Of a stretch of DNA of 64,000 nt, positions 52,779 through 64,000 are shown piece after piece. The first letter of the stretch is position 1. Each line of letters starts with the position of its first letter. The translations under genes and the position numbers were made by a program. The notes below the pieces were generated by a model that was not told the origin of the DNA, ran no database searches, and saw nothing but the letters and a program-made list of their open reading frames with translations. Origin of the DNA: Gnomoniopsis sp. IMI 355080 (taxonomy: Eukaryota > Ascomycota > Sordariomycetes > Diaporthales > Gnomoniaceae); assembly GCA_027946555.1 (NCBI GenBank), contig JAPEVC010000102.1:60135-124134 (forward strand), written 5' to 3'.

Positions 52779-55019
52779 TCAGTAGTCGTCATCATAGCCA
52801 CCACCAAACTCCTCTCCATCGTCCTCGTTGTGGACTTGCTCATCGTAATCCTCCACGACATCGCCATCATCGTCATCGTCATCCTCCACAACACCCTCGT
52901 TGCCAGACTCCTCCGCGGCCTCGTCGTCGGACTCATCGACCATGCTGCCAGCACGGCTGGTCTGGGCGCTGGTAGCCTCGCTGCCCATGACCGAACCAGG
53001 GCCACGGCGACCACTGGAAAACAGCTTGGCAGCTATAGCGGCTGCATCATAATTGAACTTTCTGGAGAGTCCAACACGCTTGGTCAACTTCACCGTAGCC
53101 TCCGCAGCAGAACTGGCGGGCGAGGTCTGGCCCTCGCCTAGGCGAGGCTTGCGAGGGTTCTTGCGGCGGTTCTTTTTGGGCGGCGCGGTCCTGGCCTTGT
53201 ATTCCTTTTCCTGCTGCTCGCGCAACCATTGTTTGTTCTCATTTAGCCACAGCTTCTCCTTGATCAGGCGTTCCGACTCCGTAAGCAGGCAGTTCATGAC
53301 CTCGGGATCGTCGGCAAACTCGTCCTCATGCACATCGGGGGCGTCAATCTGCCCGTCTTCGCGGTAGTTGATGGGTCGAGACGAGGCCAGGGCCGCCATA
53401 AGGGCCTGTCTCTGTACTCCTGCCACTTGAGACGCCGCTACATATACCTGGGACTCGGTGTCATTGATCTGCTGCATGATAGTCTCCATAGCCTCCTCCT
53501 CCTCTGGGGTCAATTGCTCGTCCTCGTCACAGTTGGGCTTTCTCAGACTAGAACCTTGCATACGGTTCTTGCGAATTTCCTTAGCGTTGGGCACAGGAAC
53601 ATCTCCGTACTTGGAGGCCAAAGCAAGCTCTTGGTCTTCGTCGTCTAAGGGCACGGCTTCGCTCACATCCGCTGCAGTAACCTCCTCGCCACCAGGATGC
53701 GTAGATCTGGGAGGGGATCGAGCGTTGTTGGGCAGAGGTGGAATGACGAAGCCGTCAGCATCCGTCCGTTGCTTTTTGGTCGCATTGGCAGTCTCAGCTT
53801 CGCCTTCATCGTCGCTCTCACCATCGCCACTGCGGCGCTGGCGCTTGCGCGCAGCAATCCTCTCAGCTTTCTCAGCCTTCTTCTTTTGCTGTTCTTCCTG
53901 GTACTCCTTTGTCTGGCGGTAGAACGCGGGCGGATCGTGAGCGTCTTTGATGAATGCCTTGTCTCTGAAATCAGCGACGGTCATTTGAGCGGATCCCACA
54001 AGACGGAATTCGCCAATGCGCTGGTCAACAGTAACCTTGCCGATCTTGGCGAGATAGGCAACCTCGGTCGGTGTGCGGCGGAAGTTGTTCATTCGTGCGG
54101 CCAAGACGAGAGCTGCGCCGCAAATACCGGCTGGTTTACGGCCAGAGACGATCCAATCGCGATCCATTCTCTGCAGAATACGCACAGCATCCATCTGGAC
54201 TTGCTCGGTCTTCAGGTCAAATTTGAGTCGAGCGGCGTAGTTCTTGATGATGTCCTCGGGGTACAGGGGCTCGAAAGGACAATTGCGGATGACCTTGTGC
54301 CCGGTTCCGTCGTCGACACCGTGGATCTCGTTGAGCAATGCCTTGAAGGTCCCGCCGAGAACAAAGACGTCGGCGTTAATGGCATCAGCAATATCGATGA
54401 GCATGACACCGGTGAAGTCAGACTTTCTGATAGCATAGTATAGACAGGCCGCAGCAACTCGCTCGATACCTCGGCCGCGAACCCAGCCTACACACTGCAC
54501 CTTTCCGAATTGGTAGTTCGCCGTGTCTTGGACTGACGCAGGCACGGCGCCTCTGAGCTTAAAGCAGATGGACTGGATGCTGAGTGCAGCCATTTGAAGG
54601 GTCTGATGCCTCGTCTTGCCGCCACCGTTACCAGCGACACGGCGTTTGCCATTTTGCATGTCCATTCGAGGACCGGCTTCGCCATGAGCAACGCTGACAC
54701 CAGTCACGTAAGCAGCACCGCCAGAGGTCTCGCCGAAAGTGACCTCGGAGACGATATTGGCGTCTTCCTCGCAAACAGCACCGCAGTTCTCACAGATACC
54801 CTCGGAATTGATCTTGGGATCGTTACATTGTTTGCACTTGCGCTGTGGTCGGCCGCCAGGAGCAGGCTGTGGGGTTGGAGAACGCGCAGCGGATGAGGCG
54901 ATGCTTGCACTACGCTCCTTCTGTTTGCGTTTCCACTCCCTGTCGTGGAGGGCGCGGATGGGGTTGTGTCTGGGCTTTCCATTGCCTGCCTTCTTGGAGG
55001 CCTTGATCATGGATGACAT
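52779..55019 (-). CDS. BRF1: BRF1, TFIIIB subunit (TFIIB-related factor)
   Basis: Essential RNA polymerase III initiation factor that recruits TBP and Pol III to tRNA and 5S genes, nuclear. Single uninterrupted exon of 746 residues. A TFIIB-type zinc ribbon lies at residues 62-79 (KCKQCNDPKI...ICENCGAV; Cys62, Cys65, Cys76, Cys79). Two cyclin folds follow: SIQSICFKLRGAVPASVQD, RGRGIERVAAACLYYAIRK, then MDRDWIVSGRKPAGICGAAL and FRRTPTEVAYLAKIGKVTVD. The C-terminal half carries the Brf1 TBP-binding block (NCLLTESERLIKEKLWLNEN...EYKART) and a basic stretch, ending in an acidic Asp/Glu-rich tail. An unusual ~60-residue basic N-terminal extension precedes the zinc ribbon; in yeast the ribbon is close to the N-terminus. 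ATG at 55019 is the first in frame. Confidence 0.95.
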   Translation of the reverse strand: MSSMIKASKKAGNGKPRHNPIRALHDREWKRKQKERSASIASSAARSPTPQPAPGGRPQRKCKQCNDPKINSEGICENCGAVCEEDANIVSEVTFGETSGGAAYVTGVSVAHGEAGPRMDMQNGKRRVAGNGGGKTRHQTLQMAALSIQSICFKLRGAVPASVQDTANYQFGKVQCVGWVRGRGIERVAAACLYYAIRKSDFTGVMLIDIADAINADVFVLGGTFKALLNEIHGVDDGTGHKVIRNCPFEPLYPEDIIKNYAARLKFDLKTEQVQMDAVRILQRMDRDWIVSGRKPAGICGAALVLAARMNNFRRTPTEVAYLAKIGKVTVDQRIGEFRLVGSAQMTVADFRDKAFIKDAHDPPAFYRQTKEYQEEQQKKKAEKAERIAARKRQRRSGDGESDDEGEAETANATKKQRTDADGFVIPPLPNNARSPPRSTHPGGEEVTAADVSEAVPLDDEDQELALASKYGDVPVPNAKEIRKNRMQGSSLRKPNCDEDEQLTPEEEEAMETIMQQINDTESQVYVAASQVAGVQRQALMAALASSRPINYREDGQIDAPDVHEDEFADDPEVMNCLLTESERLIKEKLWLNENKQWLREQQEKEYKARTAPPKKNRRKNPRKPRLGEGQTSPASSAAEATVKLTKRVGLSRKFNYDAAAIAAKLFSSGRRGPGSVMGSEATSAQTSRAGSMVDESDDEAAEESGNEGVVEDDDDDDGDVVEDYDEQVHNEDDGEEFGGGYDDDY

Positions 55020-58000
55020 GCTGGCCCTTGGTTATAGGCCTGGATGTGTCGGGGTGATGGTGTGAGTGTCGTCGGTGCCAGAACAGATGTTTTTGAAGAA
55101 AGAAATAAGGTGAAAAAAGGGTAGATCCGAGGTCTCATGGAGCTGTATCTCCGTCGAGATGATGGTGCAAACAAAAAGAAAGTCGATGGCGATGCCAAAT
55201 GTGATGATGGTGATCCTGAGTCACTGTTAGCTCGTCGGCTTTTGACCTCGCAAAGCAAAGAGAATGCATGTCAACTGACCGAAAAGGAAGCAATCTGGTC
55301 CTCCCTGGCCGAGATTGTGTGAGAGTGATAAGAAATTGCTAAATGAGAAGCCCTGCCGTGATGGCGAAAGGGACTGATGCTATTGAGCGATGAATAGAGT
55401 TGTGTGATTGTTTGTGGGTGTGGGTGGAGTTTGAAGTCGTGGGTCTGGCGACCGAGAATTGCGACAAAAATCATGCGGATTCTGGTTTGGGGCGTTTTGG
55501 CTCAGTGGAAAATTCGAGTGAATCCATAATGGGTGGACAATGGCAATGGCGGGGCAGAAAAACACGCTAGCTGGAAAAGGGCTCCCCAGATTATGTAATG
55601 CGGGGGTGAAAGGGCACTAAAAGAATGCTAAAGGCTGCCGATTCAACCTGCTCAAAAAACTGTATTTTTCCAAGCTCCGGCCTTTTTTTTTTCTTCCCCA
55701 AGTTCATACCCGTCAGACAGTCATCCTCTTCCAAGGTCATCTTGCACCTGCATGATCCTCCCATATTTTATACTTGGATCATGATGAGATTCAAATGCAA
55801 TCATACTGGCATGACCTGACTGTCTTCCTATTGGTTGGTCAAGCTATTTGTTTCCCGCGATGTGTGCAGTAGGTATTAATTGCTATGTCACCCTCCCCTT
55901 CCCATAAAAAAAGGAACAAAATATAAGGCAGACTGAAATCCGGAACAAAACACATGTTGAACATGGCAGGCTATCCAATATATGTAGGGGACACAAAAGT
56001 TGAATGGACGACCTTCGGCCTCTCTCTTTGTCAATCATCACGACATTCGGATTTTCTGACGGCTTAAAAATCATACCGCTCGGCCACCAAAAAGAGGGCG
56101 TAACAGGGAGACTCAGACATCCCGTCCTACCGTCCCCATCCGCCCTCGGACGCGCATGCCATGGAGATAAGGGTCGCATGCGTAAGACTTACAGCCCGAT
56201 GGGACTTACTGCCTGCACCGTCACCCCGTTGCTCCACCGCAACGCCCTATAACATATCATATAATGATAGAGGCTATAAATGTTGTAGGAAGAAAGACGA
56301 ACTGCTTTATATACTGACATGCGGGGGCTTGGTTGGTTTGGTCCCTGGTAGCGGCCACATGGTGGGAGTTTAGCGTCACGGAGCTGAATGGCATGTGAAG
56401 CGCTTCTAGCATCGTGGAAAGAGCGGAAGAAGGCCAGGAGAGATTCGGGAGACTTGGCACAAAGTGATTGAAAATGTTGCTTGCTGGTATAAGATGACCC
56501 GTGCTGTACATTGTGCCTATCTCACAGCGTAGTTCTTACCTAAAACTCCCATTGCCTCCCTTGAGGATATACATGGTGTTCGAGCCTCTCAATTGCGTCA
56601 GGATCGCAGCTGGATCAAGTCCGGGAGTTCGTGGGACAACAAGTAATTGTACAACAGATGGGACTACATGCCTCTTGAATGTCATGCGTGCGCAAGGAGT
56701 CATATGCCTAGGTAGTTTCAACTCGTAGAGTTCTCTCTATCTGCGATCCTTCTCCGTGGTGATAGTTCACCACCTGCATTAATCCATCTCCTTGCACTCT
56801 GATGTCTCACTTGGGCACGGTTCTAATTCCAGATATCTGCTCTATATCACATCGATCAACTCAGTTGGGCGTTCTAGACGATTCTTACCTCCTTGTCAGC
56901 AATGGGACAACCAATTATCGTTGTTAATTTGACAAACTGGCTCCAGAGTCTCAGCCTGGCCGCTGAAAAGCACCAAGCTAATTCGACGAATGGCTGTTAA
57001 ATTAAGTTATTTTAACAAAGAGGGCTTTCGATCTTGTGTAGTTGACCAAATCAATATCGTTACAAATGGAATAGGTCCTCAGGCGTGTTGAAGCCTTCAC
57101 CAGCTCGCTTTTGTTGCACACCAGTATTTAGCCATTATGGCCTCCTCTCGGAATTCTGCAAGGATGCTACAGTATCGTGATGGCCTAAGCTCTCGAAACG
57201 CCTGGAAAAAAGGGTGGAAACGGTCCAAGCCCTGAGCCTCAGTCTCGTCAAATTGTGCCAGTCGCACAGACGAGGCAAATGCTGTCTTCTCGTGCATCAG
57301 CAAGCCCGTCCTATCCATGCTACCTAGGTAGGACGTCGACGACTTGCAGTATCATAAAGCATTGTTCGCCGAGCTCTACTCGAGTAAGTGCTCTCAGGTG
57401 CAGATAATGCCCCGTCATAATTCAAGGCTCTTCATTACCACCTTCCGAATCACCTTGGCTTGTGATCGATTGCTCAACGCGATTGCCGAAACCCTTCCTT
57501 TGATTTCTTGAACTCGCAGCACTATCAACCGCGACCCGAGGCAGCTGTTCTGCATCGATGCCCAACCGACGCAGACACGAGCATCGCCGCAAATAGCCAC
57601 TTGCGTCGAGACGACATCATCACAGTGGGGGTGGCGAGAGCCTGCCTCCTTTCTACACGATCTCTGGGCCTAAAAAGGATGGTTGCTGGATCGTCATGTG
57701 AAGCAATTGAGCCTCGTGATATCGATCGAGAATACCATTTTGGGCCAAGACCGCTCAGCTGCGCACAAACAAACCCTCATGGAAACCGAAGTCGTCTCAT
57801 CTTGGAGGCACATCCCTCCCAAGGTCACCCACACTCAATCAAGAGGAACTATACAAGAGAGGATTATCCCACATTGTTTCACGAATACGGTCAACAGAAT
57901 GGTTCGCCATGAAATGATCAAAGTCCTGGGCAAACCGTGATGCCCTCCCCATCACCAGGCCAGCTCTGTCAGACTGTCAAAATGATCTCCAAGCACAATT

Positions 58001-60051
58001 TGATCGTCATTCACTAAAGGACTTGTCCAACTCTGCTCAGTGTGCCAGTTGGGCTTCAACGAGAGTCTTGGAAGGTATGCATGCAGCTGTGTGTACGCGT
58101 GATGGCGCGCATATGAATCGTCACGGCAAACGCCGAACGAAAGATAAACCTTTACTACATTCATGCGTATACTTTGCAGAGCATCCGCCGTGTGATATGT
58201 CACAGCAAATGCTGGGATTGATTGTCGTCCGATCCGAATGATCATTACCCGGGTGGGGGCCAGCGGACGAAGTTCCGAAATCCAAGCTATCTTCGGACGA
58301 ATGCTGCTGTCTCAGGCTGGTTAAATTGCCCAGGTTTTTCGCGGAGACAATACGGGATAAACTCTCTTTTATCGGCCGCAAACCGGACGAGTTGACATCC
58401 CCGAGATGGTGGTCCTTGAACTTACTCGTCGCCGCGATATCCATGGATACTTATCCAGAAGGCCGCGTGCAGGAAGACCAAGCACGAACTGTAGAAGCAC
58501 GAAAATAGTATGTCCTCCAGGGCTGTCCCACATATCAATTTGCCACCTCTCCGTTTCCGTGGCTATCGCAATTCCTCACAATAAATACCAAGGTAGCTAT
58601 ACAACATCTTTACAAGGTCCTTGAACCGGGCAGGTATTGTGTCGTTGCAAAGACCTCCTGATCCGCATATAAGAAGAGTTGGCGAGAAGCATAATCCAAT
58701 CAGCGATTCCATTTAGGACAAGAATATGCTTGAGAGACAAATGATAAGTATAGTGCCTTTGTCAGCATGCGACTCTAGATTCCCATGAAACTGGGATTGT
58801 TGACGCACAGTGATCTGTCGATCATACTCGAGCTTGCAATATGTTTCCAAACAATCTTGCTTTCAGCGAGTATAGGGCCTAGAATCTTCGCGTTCTGCAG
58901 TGCACAGGTGATTGACGTTCTCGAGGAGCTTTTTCATGCGAGCAGAGGAAGGGAGTTCCCTGGTCGTCCGGCCCTCGGAACAATCCAAGTTTAAACGTAG
59001 TCTCAGACTTCCTACCACATTCAAAGGGTTTTTTTCACCCTAGCCCATATCAGTCTTTACGTATAAACTTCCCAGGCCATAGCCAGAATAATCCCGTACA
59101 AAATGCTCTTGCAGTCGGGCCCGACACACGAATAGGACCCTCCAATTGCACTTTGAAAGGCTTACAAGGTAGCGGCTGATGAAACCGCAATTGAGCGAGC
59201 CTGTTCCAAAGATCGTATGGTCCGTGACCGATGTCTATATACAGTATACTTGATTGAGTAGGCACAAGCACAACTTCACTGTCCCCCCCCCAAAGCTTAT
59301 ACCCACTGCTCGAAGCATCGCATATTGCAACTTGGCACTTTTGTCTTTACTTTTGTGTCATTGGCAGTTTGGCCGCTCGGCCAATGTATCCCAACCCAAC
59401 ACTGGAAGTTCTCGCCGTCACGGCTGTTTCATCTACCGCTGGTCACAAGCGGTCCATGACTAGGAAATCTTGTCGTATTGACGCCTCGCAGATGCATCTT
59501 CTTGGAGCTTGTAACGACATGAAATGACATACAAGGGTTAGCGTAAGATAAGGTACCTATACATAATACATGTCAGGCAACCCGTGGCGTGGTATGGCCT
59601 ACCTTGATTTGATATGACATGTGCAAGCGTCCACGAGGAGGGCTACTACGTCGCGCGGCGGGAAGGTTTGATGTGCAATGGGTTGCAGCGCAAGGGCATC
59701 ATCATATGGCTGCATCTTCTCCTTGGCTGACTAGGTAGAAAGGGAGCCCCAAGGCGTTCAACTTCATAAATTCTGCTCTGCCCGTCTGAAGACTGAAATG
59801 TCCGTGTCACTGGGCGCCTATGTCATCGATAGAGTACCGAAGCAAGATCCTTCAGTAATCAGACGAAACCACAATCCTGGGTGCGTACGCACAAGTACTA
59901 TCACTTCCATATTGGTGGCTACCTAGATAGTCCTTCCTCTCGTCGTTCCTCCGGCCTGACGTGCAGAACCCATTCTTTTACATAGTAAGATTTTTTTTTC
60001 CACATAGAGATTCCAGAGGTCGAAAAAGTTCTCATGTATTACATAGACAGG
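55020..60051. other. Gene-poor interval of 5 kb
   Basis: The BRF1 promoter lies at its left end. No convincing gene. The longest true-ATG frame (58444-58121, minus, 107 codons) lacks any recognisable feature. One exact TACCTAGGTA palindrome at 57321-57330. Sequence between about 56.8 and 59.5 kb is not obviously repetitive. Confidence 0.45.
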
Positions 60052-61384
60052 ATGTCGCTCCCGACAACGACAATAGAGATGACGCGAACCGGTAACATCA
60101 ATGAGCCTTCACTCATCATTCGCCAATCCCCCATACTCGAGCCTACGAAGCCCCATGGACCCTTTCGACCAAAGGCTCCTTTTGGTGTATTGACAGATGC
60201 CGCTCGTGGTCACATTATAGCCATAATAGGCGAATATCTGGGTACTTTCATGTTGTATGTTGAGGCTTTCATTTTTCCTTCATGATCTCAATATGTATTT
60301 CTTTCGGTAACTCGTGGCCATTGAGACTCGCCATTTTCATTTCCAGGAAGGAGATTTCGTTAACAAAGAAATACAACCAGTCTCTTTTTTGGCTACACGG
60401 CAGCTCAAACAGCCAACGAAAAGGCCGACATTACTCTGCGAGCATCATTGGGATCCCCAGCCTCGCCACCCGGTCCGAGTCTGATCCAAATTTCATATAT
60501 CTCCGCCATATTCGGACTGAGTCTCGCAACTAATGTGTTTATCTGGTATCGAGTGAGTGGTGGCATGTTTAACCCATCGGTAAGTACGAACCTATCAGTA
60601 CCCTGATCAGCACGCGAGCGAATCAAAATAGGGAGTCTTGACTACTAACGACGGATCCATCAATCTGCTTCAGGTCTCCTTTGGTCTATGGCTTGCGGGT
60701 GCCTTTAACTGGGTGAGGCTCCTATGCGTGATACCCGCGCAAGTCATGGGGAGCATCACCGCCGCGGCGGTCGTGTCCGGCACGCTGCCCGGAAAACTCC
60801 AAGCCGAGAACTCGCTCGGGCCGAACGTGACGCAAGGCCAGGGCTTCGTTGCGGAGATGATCCTCACTGCTATGCTGATGGGCACAGTCCTGATGCTGGC
60901 TGTCGAGAAGCACCGCGCCTCGTTCATGGCGCCTTTGGGCATTGGGCTCGCGCTGCTACTGATTCATCTCGCGGGGATCAATGTCTCGGGCGCCTCCGTC
61001 AATCCAGCCCGCACCCTTGGCCCCGCCATCATCAACGGCCACTTTGTCCCAGAAATCTGGATCTATTTCGTCGGGCCAACTATTGGGGCTGTTATCTCGG
61101 TCTGCGTACACTGGTTGCTGCACGCCTTGGCCTACGAGACGGCTAACCCGGGCCAGGACGGCGATGGCATGGACTTTTATCGCATCGTGGCACCGAAGCC
61201 GTCCCCTGAATCAGATGCATACAGTGTTAGGAAGGGCTCGTTTAGTAACAGCCCGTCGTACACACAGTTTCCGCGTGCTGTTGCGACAAGATTCCCGTCT
61301 AGCCAGCGTCAAGTCTACGGCGAGGAAGACGAGGCTACTCTGTTGCAAGAGGACAGACCGCGAACCACAGACAGAAAGAGGTAA
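60052..61384 (+). CDS. Orthodox aquaporin (water channel)
   Basis: Membrane channel of the MIP family, probably water-selective. Three exons: 60052-60254, 60381-60579 and 60674-61384 (phases 2, 0), 370 residues. An in-frame ATG at 60034 would add six residues. Helix 1 (IIAIIGEYLGTFMFLFFGYT) is rebuilt only by joining exons 1 and 2. The first selectivity loop is MFNPSV, with Ser in place of the usual Ala (132-134). The second is canonical: SVNPARTLGPA (244-246, Arg247). His232 lies 12 residues before the second NPA, the ar/R position of water-specific aquaporins; glyceroporins have Gly there and NPARD. Ser/Thr-rich cytoplasmic tails flank both ends. Expected location is plasma membrane or vacuole. 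Confidence 0.93.
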
Positions 61385-62433
61385 CGCGCCGAAGCCTTTT
61401 CAAGTCTCCGGTCTACTCTTGGGACAAAAATGATTGGATTGTTCCAATTGTATGTGAGCCTGGTTTCGGTGACCTCGCAAAGAATTATATGGGTGGATTT
61501 TGAAATTTGAATTAGGCATGACATTGTACGACGTGATGAATTTTGGGGGCGATCGGTTACAAGGCATTACTCTAGATTGTACGGGGCGGAATATTACTTT
61601 GAACTTTCTAATAATACACCAGAGATACACCAGAGACTCTTGGGTATTTAGACTGGCATTCGAATTGTGGTGTCGAGAAGTGGCCATTCAGCTCAATTCA
61701 TGGCACAAGATATCCAAGAAATTCGGGTCCTACTTGATTGCTCTGGCAGCAAATAGGCACCATCTTCCCTTCTCCACTTTTGCCGCTTTGTTTATTATAA
61801 TGACCTCATCAGGCTGCATCCAAACTCAGCTTCGACAACATCAGACTTGACGCGTGGCTGCTGTGAAAGCATTGATTGTTCTTCGGTCTTCAAAACCAGC
61901 GAAAGAGTCTAATGGAAACAATGAAACAATGCCATTTTGTCAAAAACAACCTAACACTACTCGGTTGCAGAGAGCGTCACCACGGCGAAGGTAGACAAGA
62001 AAGGCCAAAGCTTAAGGCGGAGTTACATTCTATGATACTCCTCTGAGACGCGATACCGGCCTCTTCAAACTTTGCCGCTGCTGCTTCCGAGTCGGATCAA
62101 TCTTGTCCTTTGGGTCCTGTGCTCTGATTTGTTCTGAGCGACAAAGTCAATGAGCAATTGGATGACAATCCCGGTTGCACAAGAGTTGGAATGATAAAGT
62201 ACGGAGTACTTCCTACAATGATTGGTCAGTGCAGCTCAGGGCCAACTCAATAAGAGAATCAACAGCAGAAGACTTTCTATAGGTGGATTGGTCAAGGTCG
62301 GCCCGTGTTGAGAGATAAAGAGCGTGTTTTCAAATGGAGTCCATTGAAAAGGGAATGGATGAAACGCTGAAATGGCAGGCCAGGAATATGAAGGAATCAG
62401 GACGGTTCGCGTGGAGCGAACGTTTTATTCAGT

Positions 62434-62451
62434 TACCTACCTAGGTAGGTA
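62434..62451. repeat. 18-bp perfect palindrome TACCTACCTAGGTAGGTA
   Basis: Self-complementary over its whole length. It extends the TACCTAGGTA core that recurs in this window. Confidence 0.9.
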
Positions 62452-62755
62452 TCAAGTGCTTCGCACCTCGAACCAGCCTGTCAATGTGTATATTGGCAAT
62501 GTATACCTAAATATACCTAATAATGCTACAGCCCCTTCTCCAATTTTCAGTCATGGCAGTCTGCAAAAAATGCGCTTTTCCACAGGAAAGTCACAAAAGC
62601 TCCTTTTATTCTCCTGCTTCTCCTCGTGTCCCTTCTACGCCTGCTCTCCCTCCTGAGTTCCTCTTCGTCGCTGTCCAACTCCTCCAGGATCTCGGAGACC
62701 CCGGCCAACGATCGCAGGCAGCCTCGTACTTTCATCCGTGTGAAGGGAGCGCCCG

Positions 62756-62769
62756 GGTACCTAGGTACC
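62756..62769. repeat. 14-bp perfect palindrome GGTACCTAGGTACC
   Basis: Self-complementary and centred on the same TACCTAGGTA core as the other copies. Confidence 0.9.
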
Positions 62770-63860
62770 TATTGTAGTCTGGCGTTACCAGAGCTAGTGC
62801 TGCTGAGTGAGTGTAGAAGATCGGCGAAGCTCGTAGCGGAAGAGATGCTAAGGGAACGCTGGGTCAAAGGTGTCGCCAAGAATTCACCGAAAGCTCAATC
62901 TTTAAAAAGGTTTGTCTAAATCCCCTTTGTGCTCCATCGAGGTCTTTGAAGCAGCGGCCGAAGTCACAATCGGCTTCGGGGCAGAAGTCGAGGTTTTGGT
63001 ATCGGAGGTCAAGCCGACCTCCTCCACTCTTTCACGATCGGTTCTCTTGACGATTTCTCAGATGTGTAACTCTTAATGGACTGTATGCCGCCAACAGAAT
63101 ATCATACTTATGCTTGGCCGACCTGATAGGCACGATCAACCATTATTCACATCTGGGAGCAAGGCGGCTAGAAGTCTACCACCTCATGCTCAGCGATCCG
63201 CATCGATGGCCTTACACAAGATGATCAGGTACTACCGCGGGTATAAGCATATTTCTCGCCTCTGGAAGAGAAATGGCTGGGCGCACAGGGACTTGAGGGC
63301 GCTATCTAGGTCCAACCTACAGAACGGACTAGACTGTGGGCATTAGTAACTGGGTGAATGCGTCAAGATTCTATGTCCCGTTGTCAACGGAAAAACTTTT
63401 CTAAATCTGGGAGCATGCCGAGAGACGAGTATAATTATCTCTGTTTAAGTCGATTTTGGATTCCAGGGGCCAATAGCATCCTGTCCACATTGGTGCGGTG
63501 AGACATTTTATATGCCACTAATGGGACACAAAGACGTAGTCATAAAAGTAACAGATTGAGAACAAGGTAAAACATTACATCGTTGATCCAACCTGTTACC
63601 TCATATAGTGAAAGGCAAATATTGTTAAATGGAATGGTCTCGCACACATACCCACCGCACATATCCACACACACCCGGTCCGGGCCGGAGCGAGTACAGA
63701 TCATCCCGGGCCCCAGGTGTTGGGTTCCCCGCCTCATGCTGACAACAATAAGAAACTCATCTTTGTTAATTCCTCTTGGACATCATCATATCTCCTAGGT
63801 CCAGAAAGTCAAGAAAAAAGAAGAAAAGCGTATCGTAACGACTTCACCCCCATCCCCATC

Positions 63861-64000
63861 ATGTCCACCGAATTCACCATCAACGCCTCCCCCGGCACGG
63901 ACGTCTGGCGCAAACCACCCACCACCGACGTCTTCAACGGTGCGTTGTCACTCAATCTAATAAATTAATACTACAATACTAACCCTATTCCCCCCTCCTC
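63861..64000 (+). CDS. DUF1349-like protein, first exon (3' truncated by window end)
   Basis: ATG at 63861 opens MSTEFTINASPGTDVWRKPP, followed by TTDVFN. This resembles the start of fungal DUF1349 proteins (concanavalin-A-like fold, related to Ree1, a proposed enolase regulator), which begin with FTINASP and a WRKPP-type motif. Exon 1 is 63861-63939, then a GTGCGT donor; the intron had not ended by base 64000. Only 26 codons are visible, so the family call rests on the N-terminal signature alone. Confidence 0.55.

Larger units (their letters stand above)
61385..63860. other. Intergenic, with TACCTAGGTA-type palindromes
   Basis: About 2.5 kb, no gene supported. Contains the two longest palindromes of the window (62434-62451 and 62756-62769). 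Confidence 0.5.

Noticed and set aside
58121..58444. 107-codon minus-strand ATG frame
   Set aside because: No signal peptide, domain, neighbour context or intron evidence; the length is within chance expectation for a 5-kb intergenic region.
1..64000. Secondary-metabolite gene cluster
   Set aside because: An MDR reductase, a DUF7704 protein and Pth11-like proteins occur, but no polyketide synthase, NRPS, terpene cyclase or cluster regulator is present.

Overview
This window reads as a filamentous ascomycete (Pezizomycotina, probably Sordariomycetes-like) chromosome segment. The evidence is short GT-AG introns (mostly 55-90 bases) interrupting most genes, widely spaced monocistronic genes on both strands, CT-rich leaders before start codons, and fungus-specific families (END3, Pth11-like membrane proteins, GH131, DUF7704, N-type amino-acid permease). 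Exon models were assembled by hand from open frames, splice consensus and phase matching, so exon borders are inferences even where the family is certain.

Layout. 1-9.2 kb: the 3' end of an AIF/FSP1-like flavoprotein, END3 (endocytosis), an unrecognised low-complexity protein preceded by seven diverged ~110-134 bp tandem repeats, and a secreted RNase T2. 9.5-16 kb: SEC62, a DUF7704 membrane protein, two divergent small secreted protein candidates and a Pth11-like membrane protein. 16-21.7 kb: a dihydroxyacetone-kinase-family kinase and an RpiB/LacAB-family isomerase transcribed divergently, followed by an MDR oxidoreductase; this trio suggests a small sugar (tetrulose/triulose) catabolic module. 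23.6-33 kb: a secreted GH131-like protein, then conserved housekeeping genes (CWF19 spliceosome factor, GPN1 GTPase, RNA polymerase subunit RPB12, a HIT protein, an aldo-keto reductase). 33-41.7 kb: a gene-poor stretch with decayed coding fragments, a chromodomain relic carrying a stop where the conserved Trp is expected, a duplicated short coding motif, a 48-residue secreted cysteine peptide and an orphan gene. 41.7-45 kb: a REI1-like zinc-finger protein and a second Pth11-like protein. 48.4-55 kb: an Mtr-type amino-acid transporter and BRF1 (TFIIIB). 60-64 kb: an orthodox aquaporin and the first exon of a DUF1349-like gene at the right edge.

The window alternates conserved, tightly packed housekeeping genes (often in head-to-head pairs sharing 0.3-0.4 kb promoters) with long sparse segments that hold lineage-specific secreted peptides and relics. 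No rRNA, tRNA, CRISPR array or intact transposon was recognised. The points most worth following up are the kinase/isomerase pair, the unannotated secreted peptides, the diverged promoter repeat array, and the relics in 34-37.5 kb.
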